Below, in pieces: positions 33,993 to 45,728 of a stretch of DNA of 64,000 nucleotides. The stretch's first letter is position 1, and the number at the start of each line of letters is the position of its first letter. The notes under the pieces are model-generated. The model made no database searches. It saw only the letters and a program-made list of their open reading frames with translations, and was not told where the DNA came from. A program made the translations under genes and the position numbers. The DNA comes from Campanula takesimana (Eukaryota > Streptophyta > Magnoliopsida > Asterales > Campanulaceae): contig JAOWBW010000598.1 of assembly GCA_026119855.1 (NCBI GenBank), positions 372,001 through 436,000 of the forward strand, written 5' to 3'.

Positions 33993-34092
33993 NNNNNNNN
34001 NNNNNNNNNNNNNNNNNNNNNNNNNNNNNNNNNNNNNNNNNNNNNNNNNNNNNNNNNNNNNNNNNNNNNNNNNNNNNNNNNNNNNNNNNNNN
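33993..34092. other. Assembly gap (100 N)
   Basis: Exactly 100 N, the conventional size for a gap of unknown length. Minus-strand Tat protease lies to its left and plus-strand Tekay gag to its right. Confidence 0.98.
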
Positions 34093-34975
34093 GATGTGAA
34101 GAAGGCCGAGCTATGGATAGAATCAATGGAGAAAATCTACGATGTCTTTTGGTTGCACTGATGAGGATAGGGTTCTGTTTTCAGCTTATAAGCTCGTGGG
34201 GCTGCGGAACATTGGTGGAATGGACACTGAAGACCAGTTGGGATGCGACTCTTGTACCATATCTTGGGAGTGGTTCGTGAGGAAATTCAAGGATCATTTT
34301 ATCTCTCTAGTGAAATCAAAACCGAAAGAGATCGAGTTCCTCAGCTTGGAGCAAAACATGATATCAGTAGCACAGTACTCAGCTAAGTTCATAGAATTAG
34401 CCAGGTGTTGTGAATACCTTGTGCGGACCGGGAGCAGAAAACGATGAGATTGATCAGGGGTTTGAAGACATCCATCGGACTCAGCTTATAGCAGCGAACT
34501 CGACCTTTTCAGGATGCGGTGGATCGAGCCTACTTGATTGAGCAGGATATTGGGGAACACAAAAGGAAAACTGAGATAGTTAACCCGGGTAAGCAAGGAG
34601 GGCAGAGTGAGTCACAACAGCAACATTCGGATAACAGAGGTAATTCTGGAGTGCAAACTCGATTCAGAAGGCAACTTCAAGGGCAACCAACAGTAGGAAA
34701 TCGAGGTTCTAATAAGGGGACACGAAATGGGAAGTCTGCAGCTACTGTCAGAGGAAAGGACACTCACAGAAGACAAGTGTTGGAAGAAGCAAGGAAAATG
34801 TGTGAAGTGTGGTCAGTTGGGACACTTCGTTAAAGATTGTCCGAGGTTTAGAGTTCAGTCATCGGGGACAGGAACTGGAATACCACAGGGTCAAAAGAGG
34901 GATGCTTCGGGAAACCCTAAAGGTTCAGGGTAGGGTATTTGCGATCAATCAGCACTCAACGGGTGATTCATCAAT
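34093..34975 (+). pseudogene. Gag remnant of element E (Tekay/Del type)
   Basis: Plus-strand relatives of the element F gag: KKAELWIESMEKIYDVF, FGCTDEDRVLFSAYKLVG, EFLSLEQNMISVAQYSAKFI, DRAYLIEQDIGEHK, then a CCHC box KCVKCGQLGHFVKDC and an IPQGQKRDASG tail. At least four frame changes break it. The N-terminus is hidden by the gap. Confidence 0.82.
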
Positions 34976-36705
34976 TTCAGGGGGTATTATTTTGCGTCGT
35001 GAGAGCGAGCGCGTGCATTTTAAGATCATCGCATTTATGTGTTTCTGTGCATTTAGTTGCATTTATTTCTTCTGAGTCTTTGACTTATGTGTTGTAGGTG
35101 TCTACTCCTATAGAGGAGTTTAGGGTATCTGATGAAGTCTTATGTGCTTATGATGTGCTTAAGTATGGTTATGTCTCACCTGCTAATTAGCCATGTTGCT
35201 ATTACAAGATTTTGATGTTACTATTGCTTTAGTCCATTGTTGTAGGGGGGGATTGTTATATTCTCCATTCCTAATTTCTTAAAACTGTTTGAGACCGTTC
35301 TTTGGGTAGAGTTATACCTATCTTTTCTTAATTGAAATCTGAGTTTTTATTTCGGTCAATTTGTTGGGTGTATTTATCATTCGTAAGATTTTCATTTTCT
35401 TCCGAATAGTAGCTAGTGTTTGAGGAGAAGCTTGGAGTTAAATTGCATTGTGTGGTATAAGTTTGTAGTACTGATAATTAGATCAATATCTATATTGTAA
35501 CGGTTGAGTTGTAAAAGTGAGGATTCAACCGAGGTTTTCTTGTTAAGAGATTTTGTTTACTTTTAGTACATCTCCGTGAGTACACCGGGATTGATTAGTA
35601 TGGAGGGATGCGTGAATTGTTATGGGTAATGAGGGTATGGTGGAATTTATAATCGATAATGGTGGTAAGCGTGTTAAGTTAGAAAGGACTAATGTACATT
35701 TTGGGAGAGTAACAATTTCTCGATCTATGTTAAAGGCATTTTGAATTTTGGTTAGATAGTGGTTCTATGGTCCTAAATCTCTCCTTGGTGGCTTTTCGTG
35801 ATTTGGACCAGGGTATGTGAAGAAAGTTGAGTATCAATATTTGGGCATAATTAAAGAATATTGTGATTTGGTAATGGAGCTATTGGAATGAGGCTAGCTA
35901 ATTGGTTTATGATTTTGGTAGTACCATTGAGCTTAAGTATCATTAAGTTAATAAAGGTATGTTTGAGAGACTAACTGGGGTTAGCTATTGAATTTAGGGT
36001 TCGTTGATTTCCTTTGGGTATATGAGCACGGATTATAACTTAAAAGGGAGTTAGAGAAAATCTTTTAAGATGAAATTTGGATCGTTTTGCGGACTATTGA
36101 GTATATTGAATTGTTTAGGCTTCAAGACCGGATTAATGAAGGGATGAGAGTTTAACATAGATTTAAGTGGACACTTTGTACGAGAAATTTTGGGGTTTGT
36201 ATGGTACTATTAATTTAAGGTGTTAACTCAAAGTGAAGACACTATAATGGTAATCCATAGAAATATTACCATTTCGATGAATATTGTGGAAATAAAAATT
36301 TCTTTAGCCTTTTATATTTTAAAAGCTAATCAGGCTCGGGATGGTGATGTTTTGAATTTCTGGGGAATACTACTAAGTATACGATTTACAAAAGGAACAC
36401 CTTTGCAGTGTAATTAAGGTTATGAATAAGGTGAGCTTGGGATATCTCGAGAGTTATTATGTTTGGAGCAATTGGGATTCTCCAATTTTGATTGTGGATT
36501 CTAATTAGTAGTGAAGGTTATGATTGAAGGAGTTATGTGCGAGAGGTCGTGGTATCGTGAACATTATTTAAGGTTACTACGTGGTGGTTTTAGAATGGAT
36601 GATTGAGGAATTTGGGAATGACGGACCTATCGTATTTATGGCTACTTGATCATTCGGGTAAGTCTCGTTAAAATTCGGGTCGAATTTTCTTTAAGGGAGA
36701 GTGAA
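34976..36705 (+). other. Interior of element E where pol should be
   Basis: Only short echoes of the protease region remain near 35098-35190. From about 35240 to 36650 I see no reverse transcriptase, RNase H or integrase motif in any frame. The last 60 bp (aattcgggtcgaattttctt, then ttaagggagagtgaa) match the polypurine-tract region of element F. Confidence 0.55.
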
Positions 36706-37024
36706 TGTCACGACCGAAAACTAGGCTCTATTTTCTTAGTAATAAATATTTAATTATTTATTTATGGCTTACTTATTTATTTAAATTATTTATTTATTTA
36801 AATATTTATGTGTGTATTTTGTGTTTCATGATGTATTCGTGCCTAGCATTTAATTGGTTAATTGTGCTAGTGTAGGTGGGTGGGTCTTAAATGTTAGTGG
36901 GAGATAAGATTATTGTGTTAGTGTGTAGGGGAGAGGGTCTATGTGTAAATTCTCTAATTATCCTACTTACTCCCTCTTTTCCCCTCACCTCCCTCTCTTT
37001 CTCCTCACCTCACTCCCATTCCCA

Positions 37025-37028
<4 letters not shown>

Positions 37029-37072
<44 letters not shown>
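37029..37072. repeat. CT microsatellite
   Basis: About 22 uninterrupted CT units in the E LTR. Confidence 0.95.
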
Positions 37073-37076
<4 letters not shown>

Positions 37077-37540
37077 GTAAAGGGTAAGCTTTCTCTCCCT
37101 TCTCTCTTCATTATCTTCCTCTTCCTCTTGTTATTTCTCATTCCTTAAAACGTGAAACTTGTTTAGATCGTCGATAGGATCGTAGGAAGCCAAGAAATTT
37201 CGAGTTCCGTCACCTTTGAGAAAATCCGGGTAAGTTTCTTTTCCCCCATTTATGCTAAAAATGTTCATCTTTAACTCCATTGATGCTCTAGTTGACATAT
37301 ATGGCTTCTTTGGTTGATTTGGAATTTATTTGTAAAACTATCCATTTTTGTGAGAATTGGGTGTTTGGATCATCTCTTAGTTTAGGTTGTCTAATAGATG
37401 TTATATGAGTCATTTTAGACTTATAAGTTGTTCTAGTACCTTGTTATACTTGTTGGATGTGTTAGATTTTGGTTTGGTTTTAGTTGGGTCGATTTTTGGA
37501 AGAAACCCAGAATTTTGGCCGGATTTCGTCCCTCCGGGCA

Positions 37541-37656
37541 AGGAGGCGCGCGGACCATGTTTTGGGAGGTGTGCGCACCCTTTTCTGCTTCAAAAACGCA
37601 GCCTTCTGATCAAGGGAGGCGCGCGCACCCCTTTTTAGGGAGGCGCGCGCACCCCT
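37541..37656. repeat. GCGCGC word cluster in the E LTR
   Basis: Four words: aggaggcgcgcgg, aggtgtgcgcaccc, and two copies of gggaggcgcgcgcacccc. The cores are self-complementary. Confidence 0.75.
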
Positions 37657-39531
37657 CTTTTTCCAGTTTGTCCGTTTTTCGTTCGATCTTCCGGAGGCCA
37701 TAACTTTCTCATCCGGACTCTGTTTTAGGCGTGTAAACTATCGTTTCGAAGCTCTCTTCGAGTACTAAAAGATGGTTTAGGTTGTTCAGTTATGTTATCA
37801 GTTTTATACTTATGGATTTTATTGGGTGTTTGAGGTTAAGAGGAGTTGTATCGATCCATTGTGATCAAGTTTTGTAAATCCAATTGAGTTACCTTATTGA
37901 GTTGTTATGATCATCTTTGTGATATAAGTGAGGAATTAATACTTTGAGACCCTTTAATTGAAAGTTATTTTACTGATCGGATTGATTTTAGAATAAGACT
38001 TGGTCTAGGTTTTAGGTGATATCCTATAATACCTAGAGGGTTGTTTTGGAACACTAAAGTGTAGGGTTTAGTCCGGTCGTGATCATGTTCTAATAAGGGT
38101 AACCTTTTGGATTCGTTTGGGGTGTTTAGAATTGGTTCGTTATGGACGGAGGTAAAGCATGAATTGGTGACTGGGTACTTACGGTTTGATTAACCTTAAG
38201 GTGTATTCATTCTGATTTCCTACTTTGGAATTCCAGGTGTGATGAGATGGTTGAGTTCATAGTCCTAGTATATCTTTATGAGTAAATGTTTAGGGTCATT
38301 TTGGTAATAGTCATTGTGCCATTGGTGAGCGACCGTTTGGGTTGTGCTCTTTATGAATAACTCGTGGGTATCATCTTTAGGATGTGTTTGGTATGGGTCC
38401 TTGTCTTGGAATCATCTTGTTTTAATGATCAATGTTGTTGTGCTCTTTATGAGAAATTCCGTTTTCGTTGTTGTGCTTTTATGAGAAACTTCTTGTGTTC
38501 GTTGTTGTTGAACTCTTCATGAGTAATCGTTTGCATCTTATGGTGATTAATTGGTGTGGTTCCCTACTTTGAACCCTAAGTTGTTTAATTAAGCTAGTAT
38601 TTATTACTTTGCATTTATTTGGAAGCCCAGCTGGCATATTTGTTGCATCGGGCGATGGGAAAGATTATAATGGCAAAGCCAAGTCCATTATAATGTTGAC
38701 CATTGTTTGCCCTTACTATACCCCTTTCCAGATTGGCCTTGGAAGAGATAAGTTAGCTTCCTTTGTGATGTATCTAGCTACCGAGCATGACTTTGTGGCA
38801 TGGCTCTTGTCCTTTGTGACACTCTTATGGTTATTGTTCCGGTACCGGGGATTTCTCTTCAGCTTTCATGCTATTATGAGATGACGATTTGTGGATTATT
38901 GAAGCTGCGCAGCGACCTTTATTTGGTTCTTTCAGTTGGAAAACCTTGGCTTATATCCTTTGTTATGTGTTCATTTCGCTGCTATCTGATATATGATAAT
39001 TGCTATGTGTTATGTGATTATATTATGGATTATGCATCATAGCATGTCATGTAGTTGCATTAGTAACTTACTGAGATTTTATCTCACCCGTTTCCTTTCA
39101 ATGTTGTTTTCCTTAACCCCCCCAGGAGGAAAGGATTAGGTTTTGCGGATCGATGAGGACGTTGAGAGGATTGAGATTTTGGGCAGGTTGTTATTGATCG
39201 TTTTAAATTATTAAATGTATAACCTTTTGGGATAGCTTTACCAACAATGACGTCATTAGATTTGTAATCTTTTGTATTTTTTTGGTGTGAGCTTGTGGAG
39301 CTTATACTAGTAGTTTATTGTTGTTATTAAATTTGGATTTCTAAAATCTTGTTTTAAACCCTTTGGGTATAAAAAAAATGTAATTTTTATCTTAAGTATT
39401 TTAGTATTTGTGTGTTAAGTCGACGTCCAGCTCGCGAGTTCCGGGCCCGCGGGGTCGGGGTCGCGACACACGTGATTCTGGGGAGCCAATTTCAGGGCTT
39501 GATATTTGCTGGCCAAAAGATCTCCAAAAGC

Positions 39532-39538
39532 TATAAAT
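39532..39538 (+). promoter_or_regulatory. TATA box of the G antisense ORF
   Basis: gctataaatcagc lies about 98 nt before the start codon, similar in placement to the TATA box of the D antisense ORF. Confidence 0.55.
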
Positions 39539-39629
39539 CAGCTTCTGTTCGAACACTCCAACAGCTCTTTTCTGCCATTTTTGAATACTCTTTTCTTGCT
39601 CAATTTTTCTTGCAATCCACACTTTCCAT

Positions 39630-41028
39630 GGCCTTTGATTCTTTTGTTCTTGATGCCAGGTTGTCGGTGAGTATGAGAAGGATTTATCAACCTTTGTTTA
39701 CTCTTTCAAGACCCACCCCAAAAGGCTTTTGTAAAGGATTTTGGGTTCCAAATTCTCTTCACGCTTCGGACCTTAAAGCTGGATTGGGACTTTTTGAAGG
39801 CTGCTGCAGCCTTTTGGGATTGTGACAGTCACACTTTCAACTTTTCAGCAAATGAAATGGTACCGACTATTGATGATTTTTGTGCCATTCTCGGTATGCC
39901 GCTGGCGGGTCATATTGCCGTCCCCAAATACCATAGAGGTGTGATTGATTCTTGGTCTGATTTGCTGAACCTCCCTATCGGAGATGTGAAGAAGATGTTG
40001 TATGGTACCGTGGTAGATATAACCGAGCTACCGATGTTTTTCAGCTTATATTCGGAGGACATGGCGGTCCAGTCTTACAAGAGGAATGCCATGGCAACTT
40101 GTCTTTTCAGCGAAGTTCTTTTTGTTACCCCATTCGGGACAGCGGATGCGCAGTTGGCTGAGATTATCTTGCAGGCCAAGGAGCAACAATTTAGTATAAT
40201 CCCTCTCATAGTGGGGGAGACCCTGCACGGCCTTGATGAGTTGCATCGAACGGGGTGAGATGTGTCGGGGAAGCCCCTTGCTTCGGACCATATGGCTCAG
40301 GGAATACTTCAGGGTTTATTCTTCGGAGGGTGACTTGTCTCCTTTTGCTGCTCACAGGAGAAAATTGCTGATTCGGGATTTATCTGAAGACGGTTCTAAG
40401 AAGTTCTTTGCATCTCGGGTATCAGCTGACATTGAGTGGTGTCCTCCCTATTGGGGTCTTTGTCCTTTTGTGGAGTGGACCTTGGGTTTTGGACATATGG
40501 TCCTTCCTGGCCGTAGGGATTCTTTGTTTTATCAGCTGGAGCGGGTTCTGAGGCAGTTTGGCCGTCAGCAGATAATTCTCTTCCCTAGGAGTGGGGTGCT
40601 TCGTCCTGTCTCATATATGGGCCCAGAATTTTCGAGAGAGCTCCAATCGGCTTGGGGTGGTGACCGTCATCGGTGGGCTTCCGTCCCTCCTCATCGGGGT
40701 AATATTTCTCTTCCCGAGAGTTACTTGGACTATTTGTTTGGCACCCTCTGCCATGGTATCACTTGGGGTAGATACTCTTCTGGCTGAGCTGTTAGGAAAG
40801 GATTTTAATCCTAGCAGTGCTTTAAGGTATAAGGAAGCTGCTGCTAATTCGAATAACATTCTAGCCGACCCTTTTAGAACTCCCTTGGATGACTTTTATG
40901 CTCGGAGGCGCTCTATTGCGCAGAAGATTTTGGTCCATCTTAGCGTTCCTAGTCCTCCCAAGAAGAGTAGGATTGAGAGTCATTCGGGTGACCCTTCGAA
41001 GGCTAAGAAGAAATTAAATTTTTCCTAG
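39630..41028 (+). pseudogene. Plant-mobile-domain-like antisense ORF of element G
   Basis: Starts ccATGGC at 39630. The product shows the same layout as the D ORF but is strongly diverged: FWDCDSHTFNFSANEMVPTI, DDFCAILGMPLAGHIAVP, ATCLFSEVLFVTPFGTADAQ, GETLHGLDE, then WCPPYWGLCPFVEW. Frame changes occur near 39795, 40250 and 40785, so it is no longer translatable as one protein. It ends with a basic tail (KKSRIESHSGDPSKAKKK) that the D ORF lacks or has lost. Position and orientation relative to pol match element D. Confidence 0.75.
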
Positions 41029-41204
41029 TACCCCAAGATTGCAATTAAGTAGACCACTTGTTTAGGATTTAATGTTTTTATGTCTTTTATTGCTCAACAT
41101 CGACCGTTGTAATGATCAAAATAATTCAAGAGATGAATAAAAAATTGCATTTTGTTATGACATGATTAGGTAAAATTTATATTTTAGACCGCACCCGAAG
41201 GTTG

Positions 41205-41245
41205 CCTACGTTCCTCTCGTAGAGAGGCTCAGGTCTCCGTAGTTC
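41205..41245. other. M1 hairpin, copy 8 (element G)
   Basis: Outer arms CCTACG/CGTAG with inner CCTCTC-gta-GAGAGG, the longest inner stem of the set. Confidence 0.65.
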
Positions 41246-41278
41246 AAACAAATGAAGAATTTTTTTTTTTTTTGTGCA

Positions 41279-41390
41279 CCCTGTTTTTTGCCTAGACCGC
41301 CCTTTCGGGTTTTCAATCTAGCGGGCTTCTTTTTTGCACGTGCTCTAATTTTTGCCTAGGCCGCCCTTGCGGGTTTTCAACCTAGCGAGC
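41279..41390. other. M2 hairpins, copies 4 and 5 (element G)
   Basis: Two tandem copies: 41279-41326 with CTAGA/TCTAG and 41341-41390 with CTAGG/CCTAG, each around gcccttxcgggttttcaa. The paired change A-T to G-C keeps the stem. Confidence 0.6.
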
Positions 41391-41420
41391 GTTTTTTTTT
41401 TTTTAAATGGTCTTTATTTG

Positions 41421-42446
41421 TTAAGCGTAGAACTTCTTAAGCTTATCGAGGTTGACCTCCTTTGGTAATTGATCACCATCCAAATCTACGAGTCGGACCA
41501 CACCGCCGCTTAGTATCTTTTTTACCACATAAGGACCAATCCATCGAGGTCCCCACTTCCCAAGGGGATTCATGGCGTTGGGAGGATGTTGTCTTAGGAC
41601 CAAATCTCCCACTTTGATATTTTGAGGCTTCACCTTTTGGTTGAAAGCCCTTGCCATTCTTTGTTGATAAGCCCTTTGTGCGTTCAAACACTCTTAACCT
41701 CTTTTCGTCGAGTAGGGCTAGTTGCTCGTATCGAATTTGCATCAATCGACCTCGTTGACTTGGTTCTCGAGTAAGACCCGTAGAGAAGGAACCTCGAGTT
41801 CGACTGGGAGTACGGGTTCAGAACCATAGACTAATGAGTACGGAGTTTCTCCCATTGCTGACCGTATTGATGTGCGGTAGCCCCACAATTCTAATGGTAA
41901 TTTCTCAGGCCAATCCCTTCCCGTTGAAGCCATTTTTCGTATGATGACCTCGATTATCTTATTTGCTGCTTCGACCGCTCCATTGGCTTGGGGACGGTAC
42001 GGGGACGACTTATGCTTGGTAATTTTGTAGTTAACCAAAAGCGCATTCATTTCCTTTTCAAAGTGAGAACCATTGTCGGAGATGATCTCGTGAGGAATAC
42101 CATATCGGCAAATGATGTTGTTCTTCACGAACTCGGCCACTTTCTTGCGTTGAGGACTCGGTAAGCTTGTGCTTCGACCCATTTTGTGAAATAATCCACG
42201 GCCACTAGAATAAATGACTGTCCGTTACTTCCCGTAGGATGGACTTTGCCGATGATATCTATACCCCCAACAAGAGAATGGCCAAGGCGTGGTCATGTTG
42301 TACAATTGTGAAGGTGGAGCATGTTGCAATTTAGCATGGAACTGGCACTTGGCGCATTTCTTGACTTTCTCGATGCAGTCTCTTTCCATTGTAGTCCAAT
42401 AGTAGCCAATACGGAGTATCTTCTTGGCTAACATAATCCCATTCAT
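41421..42446 (-). pseudogene. Integrase of element G
   Basis: Three minus-strand frames: the zinc region (42225-42446; MLAKKILRIGYYWTTMERDC, KCAKCQFHAKLQ), the catalytic core (41742-42182; EIISDNGSHFEKE, YRPQANGAVEAANK) and the C-terminus (41421-41687; LVLRQHPPNAMNPLGKW, LDKLKKFYA). Small indels separate them, so the gene is broken. Confidence 0.85.
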
Positions 42447-43200
42447 GTGGGGTCCACACTCACCTTCGTGACTTCGTGCATGATTTCTTGAGCTTCGGTC
42501 TCATTTGCACATAAGAGATTGACCCCTTGATGATGTCTTTTGTAGACTCAGTTTCCAATCAACACATATCTGGCGGCTAGCTTTTGTAATGCCACTCAAG
42601 TTTTCCCATTGCTGTTCTCGGGAAAGGTGCCATTGTTGAGGAAGTTCATGATGTATGTGTACCACGGGGGGTTATCTTGGACTTCATGATCTCAATACTC
42701 ATGCAGTATGCCAGACTGGTCCTTCTTGAAATTTTGAAGGGTTTCATCATTTTTTCTTTGGGCATCTCAACTAGTGAGGCTATGGTAGCTAAAGCATCAA
42801 CAAAGCGGTTCTTGTCCCTTGGCAAATAGTTGAACGTGATGTCTTAGAACTGTTCAACCAATTCCTCGAGATGTTGACCATACTATTGGAGGGTCGGGTC
42901 TTGGATTCGCCATTTACCTGATGTCTAATTGATAAGGAGCAGGGAGTCACCGAATACTTCTAACTCTGTGACATTTCTTTCTAGTGCTGCTTCTAGCCCC
43001 GCTATACATGTTTCATATTCGGTAATGTTGTTGGTAGCTTCGAATTCAAGACGAATTGCGATTGGAGTGTAGATGTCCTTTGGATCGACAAGCAACATTC
43101 CTATCCCATAACCGTGCTTATTGGCTGCGCCGTCGAAAAAAAGTTGCCACTTATTTTCCTCGGTTGTAGTGCAAACTAAGTGCTCGTCAGGAAATTATAA
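42447..43200 (-). pseudogene. Decayed archaeal-type RNase H region of element G
   Basis: Lies between RNase H and integrase. The plus strand still reads as a diverged copy of the element D sequence at 30470-31040 (for example ttggctgcgccgtcgaaaaa, opposite the FFDGAANK segment), but the minus-strand frame is interrupted by several stops. Confidence 0.6.
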
Positions 43201-43211
43201 GTCTTCCCCCT

Positions 43212-43646
43212 TCACTTCGTCACACGAAAATTCAAGCTGATCACTAAGCTTTCCCCCTGATGATTTGAGTGGACGTAAGTGATATCATAGCCAGCGAGCA
43301 TGAAATACCACTTAGCTATCCTTGTTGACATGAAAGGCTTCTCAAAGATGTAGCGGAGCGGGTCCACCTTTGCTACTAGCTTGATCAAAAAGGCTTCCAT
43401 ATAATGTTTGAGCTTTTGAGTGACCCAAACCAGTGCTGCACATGACTTCTCCAAGACAGAGTAGTTCTTTTCGCCTCCTTGAAATCGGTGACTGACAAAG
43501 TAAATAGCATTTTCCTTTGTGGAGTCTCGTTGCTCTTGTGCTAGCATAGCCCTAAGGGCTTCATCATTCACTGTGAGGTAGACCAAGAGAGGCTTCTCCT
43601 TGTGAGGTGGAACCAAGACTGGAGAGCATGTCAAGTAATGCTTCAC
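43212..43646 (-). pseudogene. RNase H (RT-associated) of element G
   Basis: A 144-residue minus-strand frame: VYLTVNDEALRAMLAQEQ, YFVSHRFQGGEKNYSVLEKS, LVAKVDPLRYIFEKP, YDITYVHSNHQGES. It continues from the RT after frame breaks at about 43650-43775. Confidence 0.82.
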
Positions 43647-43774
43647 TTGGTCGAAAGCTTCTTGGCAAGCGTCGGTCTATTCTAGAGCCACATTCTTCTT
43701 GGGTAGCTTGAAGATTGGCTCACACATGGAAGTAAGCTGGTGCACGAACCGACTGATGTATTGAAGTCTGCCCA

Positions 43775-44740
43775 TTAAACCTTTGATTTCATTCTGTGTC
43801 TTGGGAGGAGGCATGCCAATGATTGCCTTGATTTTTTAGGGATCTGCTTCAATACCTCTTTCGGTGACCATATAGCCCAGAACTTTGCCTCGGATAACCC
43901 CAAAAGTGCACTTTGCGGACTGAGCCTCATCTTATGTTGTCGAAGCCTTTCGAAGAACTTATGGAGGTCGATCAAATGTTGACCGTCGGTCCCCTTCGAG
44001 TGGATGATCATGTCGTCCACGTAGACTTCGATCTCTTTGTGAATCATGTCATGGAACAAGTCTGTAACAGCCCTTTGATAAGTAACCCCAGCGTTCCTTA
44101 ACCCAAACGGCATAACTCTGTAGCAAAAGGTGCCCCACGGTGTTGTGAAAGCAGTCTTGTGTTTATTTTCTTCTGCCTTAAGAATCTGATTGTATCCAGC
44201 GAAACCATCCACAAATGAGCGGACCTCGTAGGCAGCAGTGGAGTCGACAAGCATGTCAATGTTGGGTAGTGGAAAGTCATCCTTTGGAGAAGCTTTGTTC
44301 AAATCCCGGAAATCCACACATACACGGACCTTGCCATTAACCTTTCTGACTGTCACTACGTTGGCTAGCCATGTCGGGTATTCAATAACCTTGATGAAGC
44401 CCACACTGAGAAGCTTATCTATCTCTTCCTTGACTTGTAAAGACCATTCTGGCTTGATCTTTCTGAGTTTCATCTTTGTTGGCTTAGCATCGTCTCTGAT
44501 CGGAATTATGTGCTCCGCGACCTTTCTGTCTACACCCGGCATGTCTTTGTATGACCATGCAAATACATCCACGAACTCTTTGAGCAGTGCAGTCAAATCT
44601 GTCTTTCTATTCCCCCTTGATGAAGCTTCTGATCTTGGTTTCTTTCGGCTCCTCATCGGTACCAAGATTAATAACATGCAATTCTTCGTCAGCCCCTGGA
44701 CCATTTTCACCATGACTACGGACCTGTTGAGCAAGTTCAT
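43775..44740 (-). pseudogene. Reverse transcriptase of element G
   Basis: Minus-strand frame with VCVDFRDLNKASPKDDFPLP, FAGYNQILKAE, TPWGTFCYRVMPFGLRNAG and the catalytic YVDDMIIHS. The sequence after FFERLRQHKMRLSP loses identity through a short indel at about 43925. Catalytic residues are present. Confidence 0.88.
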
Positions 44741-45635
44741 TTAAGTATGTTGTGTTTTCGTGGTCTATTTCATCATTATTTGAATCGTTATTAACTAGTT
44801 CATTAGATTCGTTATTAGTTAATTCATCATTCATGATGTTTGGAATCTCGGGGTGCTCAGAAAGATCAATTTTTTTCATTAACAAAGAAAGGGAACACAC
44901 GCTCGGCTATAGCCTCCATATCCTCTTGGGTGAGGGTATCGGAGACACTCTCGGACTCGAAAGTGAATGTGAACAAATCTTCCTTTGTGACCTTGCGCGG
45001 GATGTAACCCATTTTCTTGACCAAGAATTCCTCGTATACCACGGGCCCCCTTTCTAGAATACCAGTTGTTGATTGGCTCGGAGCTTGGCTGGATCTCGCT
45101 GATAGTTTCCTTTCTCGTGTCGGTGTCGTAGATGGCATTTACTTGGCACTCATCCATGAGATCAAGTTCTTCGAACATTGAGGCTAAATCTATCAATTCT
45201 TCGCCCACGGTGATCTCTGTCTCGGACTCTATGGTCACTTTCTTCCCCCACCATTCTCGACATGGGAGTTGGTTCCCCTTCGGATTTCTGAATCTCACAG
45301 TCGGCAAAGATTTCAAGATCGGGCTTTCTGATGCCCTTGTTGTTAACCCATGGCTCGGGAAATATCATGTACGAAACATCTTCCCCTTGGCGGACAAAGT
45401 AGCCATTTAGTGTCTTGCGGTAAGGCCTCAGATTGGGAATCTCGTAACGACGGCCTTCCCTACGAGCTCGGGCCTTTTCATTCTTGATGGCTTGCTCGCA
45501 TTTTAAGTCATCTTTGGAAGGCTTATATCCCAAACCGAACTTGCTTTTAACAAAAGGAACCTCAATATGCTGCATCCTCCTTTGTTGATGTTTCCCTAGG
45601 CCTAAACCAGGGAAGTAATTCATATTCCTCATCAT
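44741..45635 (-). pseudogene. Protease-RT linker of element G
   Basis: Overlapping minus-strand frames 45162-45635 (MNYFPGLGLGKHQQRR, FGLGYKPSKDD, NLRPYRKTLNGYFV), 44879-45316 and 44607-44900 form one broken reading path. It contains an acidic segment and an Asn-rich segment (DELTNNESNELVNNDSNNDE). It corresponds to the linker of element D. Its function is not known to me. Confidence 0.65.
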
Positions 45636-45728
45636 GCAGAGGACTTTGCGATTGCCAAGGGTCCATGGTCCGTTTCCTCCTTCTTTGTCAATGGCGTTAA
45701 TTGAGACGCCGGAGAGAGTAGAGTCTGC

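Larger units (their letters stand above)
36706..39468 (+). repeat. 3' LTR of element E (about 2.76 kb)
   Basis: It starts TGTCACGACC after a purine tract and ends GGGGTCGCGACA, the same ends as the LTRs of F and the solo LTR. It includes a TTTA-rich start, a CT microsatellite (about 37029-37072), a GC-word cluster (37541-37656) and the block cgttcgatcttccggaggcc shared with the solo LTR. The right flank is cacgt; the matching left flank is not visible. Confidence 0.85.

Noticed and set aside
44752..45410. Plus-strand frames opposite element G pol
   Set aside because: They are shadows of the minus-strand protease-RT linker; codon pattern and domain matches lie on the minus strand.
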